From Boudabousia tangfeifanii (lineage in GTDB: Bacteria; Actinomycetota; Actinomycetes; Actinomycetales; Actinomycetaceae): 64,000 nucleotides of DNA. Positions 59,213 through 64,000 of this stretch are shown piece by piece (the first letter of the stretch is position 1; every line of letters begins with the position of its first letter). The stretch is from NCBI RefSeq assembly GCF_001856685.1, contig NZ_CP017812.1, forward strand, positions 248,001 through 312,000. Direction: 5' to 3'. Under the pieces are notes generated by a model. The model had not been told where the DNA came from. It made no database searches and worked only from the letters and a program-made list of their open reading frames with translations. The position numbers and the translations under genes are program-made.

Positions 59213-59880
59213 TGAACGAAATTATCGGTCTAGATATTGAACGGAAGATATACAAAAAGCGCGCTTCAACTGTTACGCTACTGCAAAATTTTTCTTTGAA
59301 TGTGCAAGAGGGAGAAAAAATTGCGATCGTAGGAGAGTCCGGCGTTGGCAAAAGTACTCTACTGAATATCATCGGTTTAATCGACCGTGATTATGCTGGA
59401 ACATACCATCTTTTTGGTCAGGATGTAGCTGAACTATCTGATCGAGAACTAGCATATTTGAGAAACCAGAAAATAGGCTTTGTGTTGCAAGAATCAGCCC
59501 TGATAAACTCGCTTAGTTTAGCCGATAATATCAAACTGCCTTTTCTTTACTCCAAAGACCCTAAACGACATTTAGCTGAACGATTCGATGAGGTAGTAAC
59601 TACTTTAGGGATTGAGCCAATTCTTAGTAAAAAACCACTAGATTGTTCGGGAGGAGAGAAAGCGAGAGCTGTCTTTGCGCGGGCAATCGTGATGAGCCCA
59701 GAAATCGTTCTAGCTGACGAGCCGACCGCTTCTCTCGATATTGATAATCGCGAAAAAATACTCGATTTGATTTTCAAACTTAATGAAGAAAACGGGTCCA
59801 CCGTTCTTACAGTTACTCATGATCTCTATGTAGCTCAACGTCATGATCGCGTAGTTACACTGCAAAGAAAGGAAATCTGA
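59209..59880 (+). CDS. ABC transporter ATP-binding protein, lactococcin 972 group
   Basis: The 223-residue ATPase has Walker A GESGVGKST (about 46-54), Q-loop FVLQESALINSLSL, a shortened signature CSGGEKARAVFARAI, Walker B IVLADEPTASLDI and VTHDLYV. Length and sequence fit ATPases linked to lactococcin-972 clusters. It would power the permease for export or for immunity. Confidence 0.9.
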   Translation: MMNEIIGLDIERKIYKKRASTVTLLQNFSLNVQEGEKIAIVGESGVGKSTLLNIIGLIDRDYAGTYHLFGQDVAELSDRELAYLRNQKIGFVLQESALINSLSLADNIKLPFLYSKDPKRHLAERFDEVVTTLGIEPILSKKPLDCSGGEKARAVFARAIVMSPEIVLADEPTASLDIDNREKILDLIFKLNEENGSTVLTVTHDLYVAQRHDRVVTLQRKEI

Positions 59881-60035
59881 TGGGTTTTGCAGTCATGGTA
59901 CTTTCAGCCATCCTAGGATTGATCCTAATTATTTTGGGTGCATCAAAGGCTAAAGAAAACAGACTATGGAGTCTTGCTGTTTTAGCTGGTGTTTTAAGTT
60001 TTGCGCTTGCTATTTGGCTAGCATGGCCCAAGTAG
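59880..60035 (+). CDS. 51-residue two-helix membrane protein, possible immunity protein
   Basis: The ATG overlaps the ATPase stop (TGATG). The product has two membrane helices (VMVLSAILGLILIILGAS and SLAVLAGVLSFALAIWLAW) joined by a charged turn (KAKENR). Small membrane proteins at the end of bacteriocin operons often give self-immunity; this is inference from position and shape. Confidence 0.65.
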   Translation: MGFAVMVLSAILGLILIILGASKAKENRLWSLAVLAGVLSFALAIWLAWPK

Positions 60036-60151
60036 GGAATAAAACCAATACCAGTTACTAAGGTCTGGCGACGCATGTAAGAAGTGGCACGTTGCCGCCT
60101 AAATATCTATCAGCGGTTTACCTCTAGACAATATGCAGCTTATGTATATTC

Positions 60152-60370
60152 GTAACCCCGAAACGCAAGCAGTGGCCAACCTGTCAAACCGGGTCGCTTA
60201 TTTTGTATCGACGAACTAAGTGCTACTAGGTGACTGCAGTATAACCATAGCGACCGATTCCCGTCGGACTGAGCAAGTGGCCCTTTCCCGTGATATTAAG
60301 CGAAAATGCCCATACGAAAGCGGTTTCGCTAGGGCTTCATCTTGTATCCAAATTGTCTAGAAAGTATCCA
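60152..60370. repeat. 219-bp intergenic element, copy A
   Basis: It begins GTAACCCCGAAACGCAAGCA and ends around AATTGTCTAGAAAGTATCCA. It fills most of the 382-base gap after the bacteriocin operon. Copy B at 60801 has the same length, with strongest identity at both ends. Confidence 0.8.
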
Positions 60371-60417
60371 CTTAATCGCTGGACACTAAAACCGTAAATA
60401 TTAGTGTGAGAGTATAG

Positions 60418-60726
60418 ATGTTTGCAAGAATTCGCCTGCTCACCAACAAGAGATATGCTGAACAGATTCTATGGGAATATGCGACGCTAGTTAGGGAAGT
60501 TGGGAAAAATGACTTTTGGGCTGAAGCAATTGAAAAACAAGCCGTGTCTTTACGTGAGGCTTCAACATTTAGGGAAATTCTTGAAGTCAAAAAGAGAGTC
60601 CGAATGATGTGGAGAGGAAGTGGTTCTTTAGCAGATGTGCCTCTTCCGACTGAAGTTATTAGGGAAAGCCCTTCTAAGGAGGCGCTGCTATCGAGAGAGT
60701 TCTTCAAATACTTTATCGCTATCTAA
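60418..60726 (+). CDS. Small protein, paralogue of 61968-62261
   Basis: The 102-residue helical protein contains LWEYATLVREVGKNDFWAEA, VSLREASTFREILEVKKRVR and a Gly-Ser turn (MWRGSGSLADVPLP). The 97-residue protein at 61968 has the same plan, including YSLGYGGPLDFAP. Both resemble proteins annotated DUF6966, which I state with low confidence. It is framed by the two copies of the 219-bp element. Confidence 0.65.
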   Translation: MFARIRLLTNKRYAEQILWEYATLVREVGKNDFWAEAIEKQAVSLREASTFREILEVKKRVRMMWRGSGSLADVPLPTEVIRESPSKEALLSREFFKYFIAI

Positions 60727-60800
60727 AGTGTTGCGCACCAATCGTGTGGCACTATATGACCCTTCTTCTATCTTGACTATCATGTCTTAAATGTGCGTTT

Positions 60801-61020
60801 GTAAACCCCGAAACGCAAGCAGTGGCCATCCCGCTCAAATGGGTCGTTTGTTTCGTATCACCATGAAAGGTGTCTTCCAGTAACTTTGAAGATATCAGAG
60901 TAGCCTACTCGCATCAGTCTAAGCAAGTACTACTTTCTCGTGTTATCAAACGAAAAGCCCAAATAAGAGCGTTCTCGACAAGGCGCTACTCTGTATCGAA
61001 ATTGTATAGAAAGTATCAAA
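60801..61020. repeat. 219-bp intergenic element, copy B
   Basis: It begins GTAAACCCCGAAACGCAAGC and ends with GTATCGAAATTGTATAGAAA. It lies 75 bases after the gene at 60418 and is followed at once by a terminator. The remaining bases of the 643-base gap up to 61369 show no convincing gene. Confidence 0.8.
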
Positions 61021-61025
61021 CGTAA

Positions 61026-61050
61026 AGTCTCACAACATCGTTGATTGATG
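61026..61050 (+). terminator. Rho-independent terminator
   Basis: AGTCTCACAACATC and GATGTTGTGAGACT form a perfect 14-bp stem with a 7-base loop, then TTTTTTGTTTTTT. It ends the transcript of the 60418 gene. Confidence 0.92.
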
Positions 61051-61369
61051 TTGTGAGACTTTTTTGTTTTTTCGTTTGGGAGCCTTGGGATATGCGGGCA
61101 TTACGGGGTGTTTATTGCTCAGTATGTCTTGGGGGATTGATTTATTTTTCGCTTCAAACGGATGTGCCACAGGAGCATCTATTCTTTGAGCGCCTCATAT
61201 CAGCAGAAAAGTGCTTCATTGCTGTGTTCAGTGTGAAGATTACTCAACTCGCGAATGAGTAGTCGATTACTTCAGATAGTTTTCTGCTGCCAATTTTGCG
61301 TTATCAGTAGTCAAACTAACCTGTAGCAGGTATAACTTTGGAGAACCCAAGTATCAAAGGAGAATTTGT

Positions 61370-61933
61370 TTGAGTTTTGACCTTACTGCCCAATCGGGGA
61401 ATGTCACGATCCGACCGTTGCAAAGTGCAGATTATGAGGAATGGTTCGCTGGTTTTGACAATCGTCTACCATCGCAGAACGCATTCGATGACGGGAAAAT
61501 GGATATGTCTATTTGTACCCTCGATTGGTTTAACGGCCTGGTTGAAAAGCATCAGGATTTTGCTCGAAACGACAACCAGTACATTTTCGGGGTTTTTAAT
61601 TCTGAGGGGGAGCATCTGGGCATGTTAGATGTGGTTACGCTGGAGCGTGGCTCATTCCAATGGTGCGAGATCGGGTATTTGATCCACAATTAACATTGGC
61701 GTCAGGGATACGCATACAATGCGTTAAAAGCTCTTCTTGAAATTTTGGATAGTCACTTGGGTTACCACCGAGTCGAAGCACACGTTAGTGATGGAAATGA
61801 ACCTTCTATGGGCTTGCTTAAGAAGCTAGGCTGCGAATACGAAGGCTTAAGAAAGTTCTTTATTTACGAGGGCGATACGTGGGTCGACAAACACATCTAT
61901 TCACTCGTATTAAATGATCGTGAACCGGCATAG
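61370..61933 (+). pseudogene. GNAT N-acetyltransferase with internal nonsense codon
   Basis: A TTG behind AAAGGAG opens a GNAT domain (VTIRPLQSADYEEWFAGFD, GVFNSEGEHLGMLDVVTLER). The frame meets TAA at 61691-61693 where the family has the start of the acetyl-CoA loop; beyond it the same frame reads HWRQGYAYNALKALLEILDS, YHRVEAHVSDGNEPSMGLLK and KLGCEYEGLRKFFIYEG. One C-to-T change of CAA would create the stop. All other features are intact, so the inactivation is recent or the stop is suppressed. Confidence 0.85.
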
Positions 61934-61967
61934 TATTTGCCGCTGCTTTAACCCACCGCGATTCTGC

Positions 61968-62261
61968 TTAGAAGTAGTAGTTGACTTTTTTCTCGGCTGA
62001 GGCATAACGTTCCAACAGATTTTTGTTCCTTGCACTTGGAGCAAAGTCTAAAGGTCCACCATACCCAAGGCTATACAGATGGCTGATTTTGTTTTTAACC
62101 CGCTGGGCTTCCACAAACGAAGCGGTTTTCATCTGCTCTGCCAGTTCAAAGAAATACTCTGCTAGGTCAGGTTTGTCGCAGTAGTTTAGTACCTGGGCAA
62201 ACTCTGACAGGGCCGCAACTGCTTCTTCTCGATGCTTAATCCGGCGGATAGCTTTGAACAT
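61968..62261 (-). CDS. Small protein, paralogue of 60418-60726
   Basis: The 97-residue helical protein (MFKAIRRIKHREEAVAALSE, FAQVLNYCDKPDLAEYFFEL, VKNKISHLYSLGYGGPLDFA) shares its plan with the protein at 60418 but is on the other strand. A conserved Gly-Gly turn precedes the C-terminus. Possibly DUF6966-like; function unknown. Confidence 0.7.
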   Translation of the reverse strand: MFKAIRRIKHREEAVAALSEFAQVLNYCDKPDLAEYFFELAEQMKTASFVEAQRVKNKISHLYSLGYGGPLDFAPSARNKNLLERYASAEKKVNYYF

Positions 62262-62335
62262 TACGCTATTTCCTAGCTTCTTTGAGAATATTTGGAATAA
62301 TCAGCTTATTACATTAAAGGTGATGGGAGCGAAAG

Positions 62336-63079
62336 ATGTCGACAAATAACACCTCAGACTTAAGCTGGCAGGAGTTAGTGGAGTTGTTAGCTAGCCCAGA
62401 TCCAAAAATTCGGGATGGGTGGGCACTGGAAACGTTGGCCGAGGGCGTGCTTACCGGTCGTTGGAAGCAGGCTGAAGCTGAAATATTGGATGCTGCCATC
62501 AGGATGTTATCGCACCCGCAGATTCAAGGGCGTGCGTTTGCACCCCTATTGCTGTGTTGGCTGATGCAAACCGGAGTAAAAGATCGCAAAATCTTCGATG
62601 CTTGCTCGCATTGGTACCTAACAGAAACAGATGAAAGAGGATATGACCAAACCTTAGGGTGGTTGCACTCGATCGCACACGGGGCAGACGCCCTCGGCTA
62701 TTGTGCTCAGTACCAAATAGCTACAGGCGAGGAAGTGCTGGCCATATTTGCCAGAAAAATAAGCGGAAGTAAAACAGTGTGGCAAGGGGGAGAAAATGAA
62801 CGAATCGTTGCTGCGATTACTCGCACCCTTCACTTCCAACCGCAAACAGACTCGGATGCTTTCTTCCATGCGCTACCAACGAACCTCCTACCGCAGCTTG
62901 ACCCACGCGAGCCTAATGCGCCCTTGCAAATCAACCTAAAGACAGTCCTATCAACTTGGTATCTTTGTATAGTCGAGGGCGCAAAAGTCGATGACCAAAA
63001 GGTGCACATAGCAAACTCAAAGAATCTTAAGGCGAAGATTATCGCCAGCTTACAAGTAGTTGCTGGATGGCTAATCTGA
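62336..63079 (+). CDS. DUF2785 family protein
   Basis: The 247-residue helical-repeat protein has DPKIRDGWALETLAEGVLTG near residues 22-41, FAPLLLCWLMQTG, YLTETDERGYDQTLGWLHSI and AHGADALGYCAQY, the signature of DUF2785. Its role is unknown; some members accompany resistance or stress genes. The ATG follows GGGAGCGAAAG. Confidence 0.88.
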   Translation: MSTNNTSDLSWQELVELLASPDPKIRDGWALETLAEGVLTGRWKQAEAEILDAAIRMLSHPQIQGRAFAPLLLCWLMQTGVKDRKIFDACSHWYLTETDERGYDQTLGWLHSIAHGADALGYCAQYQIATGEEVLAIFARKISGSKTVWQGGENERIVAAITRTLHFQPQTDSDAFFHALPTNLLPQLDPREPNAPLQINLKTVLSTWYLCIVEGAKVDDQKVHIANSKNLKAKIIASLQVVAGWLI

Positions 63080-63106
63080 CAAACTCCACATCCAACGTGA
63101 GCAATT

Positions 63107-63685
63107 TTAATCTATTAGCAAGTATGAAATTGCTTCTTTGATAACTTCATGTGCATTTTTTAGGTGAAACGTTTCCGGTGATCCTAGAAGCTGTAGGACT
63201 GTTCCGTTAATAATAATAGTTAAGAATTCAGCTCCTTGTTCTGGAGTTCGACTTAGATGGTAGCCTTGATTTTCAATAATTCGTAGCCATCGCATTGTGG
63301 CGTTTTGACTGTTTCTGAGAATTTGTGTGAAGTCTTTGGGGCCAATAAACTGCCCGTCTTCGAAGCATGAACTATAGATTGCAACGAATGTTTCAAGTTG
63401 TGCCAATGAGTCGTCGCTCGGAGGAAGAAACTGTTCAAGGCATTCAAAGAGTCTAAGTTTTGGGCTAAGCGTGGAATCAGAAATTCTTCTATCGCTTAAC
63501 ATATTTTCGAGAAGTGCCTCAGAGACCGCTGAGAGTAACTCTCGATGTGTTGGAAAATAGTGGCGTAGTGTTGATGCACCAATACCGCTAGATGTAGCAA
63601 CTTTTCTTACAGTGACTCCTTCCATACCATGTTCTGCCACGATATTTAGAGCTGCAGAAATGATTTCTTTGCGTCTATCTCCCAT
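63107..63685 (-). CDS. TetR-family transcriptional regulator
   Basis: The 192-residue regulator starts at MGDRRKEIISAALNIVAEHG; the longer frame would run into its operator. The HTH is VTVRKVATSSGIGASTLRHYF. The C-terminal ligand domain contains FVAIYSSCFEDGQFIGPKDF. It is divergent to a small multidrug export gene, with a 46-bp palindrome between them, so it probably represses both. Confidence 0.92.
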   Translation of the reverse strand: MGDRRKEIISAALNIVAEHGMEGVTVRKVATSSGIGASTLRHYFPTHRELLSAVSEALLENMLSDRRISDSTLSPKLRLFECLEQFLPPSDDSLAQLETFVAIYSSCFEDGQFIGPKDFTQILRNSQNATMRWLRIIENQGYHLSRTPEQGAEFLTIIINGTVLQLLGSPETFHLKNAHEVIKEAISYLLID

Positions 63686-63711
63686 TGTGTTTCCAGTCTT
63701 AGTGTTTTTAT

Positions 63712-63757
63712 AACACACTTTAGTACACTGTGCTGGCACAGTGTACTAAAGTGTGTT
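63712..63757. promoter_or_regulatory. 46-bp palindrome, TetR operator
   Basis: Two perfect 22-bp arms (AACACACTTTAGTACACTGT-GC and its complement) flank a TG centre. It lies 27 bases upstream of the TetR start and directly before the -35 of the divergent gene. Confidence 0.9.
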
Positions 63758-63761
63758 AGTC

Positions 63762-63790
63762 TTGAAAAACATTGTACAAGCCCACAATAT
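63762..63790 (+). promoter_or_regulatory. Promoter of the small multidrug export gene
   Basis: TTGAAA (63762-63767) and CAATAT (63785-63790) with a 17-base spacer start 4 bases after the palindrome, so a bound dimer would block polymerase. Confidence 0.7.
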
Positions 63791-63815
63791 CGTTTGAGTT
63801 AGATTTGGAGGAGTC

Positions 63816-64000
63816 ATGATTCAGTCTATGTTTGAATCCTTGCATGAATTTGTGCACTCGTTGCCTGTTGGTTTGCAGTGGTTGGGTGTGATGTTGATTG
63901 CTGCAATCCCATTTGTTGAATCTTATGGGGCTACAGCAATTGGAATTGCGGTAGGAGTTCATCCTCTTTTGGTTATACCAGCAGCAATTCTTGGGAATGT
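63816..64000 (+). CDS. Small multidrug export protein family (cut by window edge)
   Basis: The first 61 residues are visible, behind GGAGGAGTC. They hold a short amphipathic lead (MIQSMFESLHEFVHSLPVGL), then a membrane segment with the characteristic IAAIPFVESYGATAIGIAVG, and a second one starting LLVIPAAILGN. This fits the Sm_multidrug_ex (PF06695-type) family. The true substrate is unproven in most members. Likely repressed by the TetR protein encoded next to it. Confidence 0.8.
   Translation, partial: MIQSMFESLHEFVHSLPVGLQWLGVMLIAAIPFVESYGATAIGIAVGVHPLLVIPAAILGN

Noticed and set aside
61041..61262. 73-codon frame after the terminator
   Set aside because: It begins inside the terminator T-tract, has no ribosome binding site and no recognisable domain.

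Overview
The window reads as a chromosome segment of a mid-GC actinobacterium, most likely in or near the Actinomycetaceae. The evidence is a dnaX gene with a long acidic Pro/Glu linker followed directly by recR, a purL gene followed by an actinobacterial SCP-type sterol-carrier-like gene, and a perfect actinobacterial LexA-type box (TCGAAC-N4-GTTCGA) inside the prophage. The species cannot be named from the sequence alone.

Layout. (1) 1-10561 is host backbone: the end of dnaX, recR, a two-gene ABC-2 exporter, a MacB/FtsX-type ABC pair, purL, the SCP-like gene and tRNA-Gly(CCC). (2) About 10562 to 57000 is a complete-looking siphovirus-type prophage of roughly 46 kb, nearly all on the minus strand. 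From its left end it carries two overlapping serine recombinases with a zinc/HTH partner, a lysis cassette (amidase, two membrane proteins), tail genes (spike, Dit, tape measure, a G/GT pair with a GGGAAAA -1 slippery site, major tail protein), head genes (connectors, HK97 capsid, ClpP-like protease, portal, TerL), a block of small genes each behind the same roughly 70-bp leader element, a ParB-methyltransferase with its own MetK, TerS, a terminator-bounded wall-enzyme cassette, HNH, a late-regulator-like protein, SNF2 helicase, VRR-NUC, primase-helicase, a family A DNA polymerase containing an intein, ssDNA-binding and RecB-like proteins, and an immunity end (ImmA-type protease, XRE repressor, operators). 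Plus-strand cargo is inserted between these genes: a DsrE-like gene, a TfoX-N-like gene and a Panacea-type toxin-antitoxin pair. (3) 57000-64000 is AT-richer accessory DNA. It holds a lactococcin-972-like bacteriocin gene with a frameshifted signal peptide and its ABC export/immunity genes, duplicated 219-bp intergenic elements around a small gene with a paralogue nearby, a GNAT gene with a nonsense codon, a DUF2785-type gene, and a TetR gene facing a small multidrug export gene across a 46-bp near-continuous palindrome.

How it works together. The prophage seems to be controlled from its right end by the repressor/ImmA pair, whose promoter overlaps an SOS-type box, so DNA damage could plausibly trigger it. 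Replication genes lie just downstream, beside an 800-bp non-coding array of about a dozen dyad repeats that is the best origin candidate. Two separate families of repeated leader elements (three copies of 40 bp, four copies of about 70 bp) suggest phage-specific regulation of scattered units. The most unusual feature is the polymerase intein: it sits in catalytic motif B, and an HNH homing-endonuclease sequence is encoded inside the intein DNA in a different reading frame, with a strong ribosome binding site, while the splicing frame stays open throughout.
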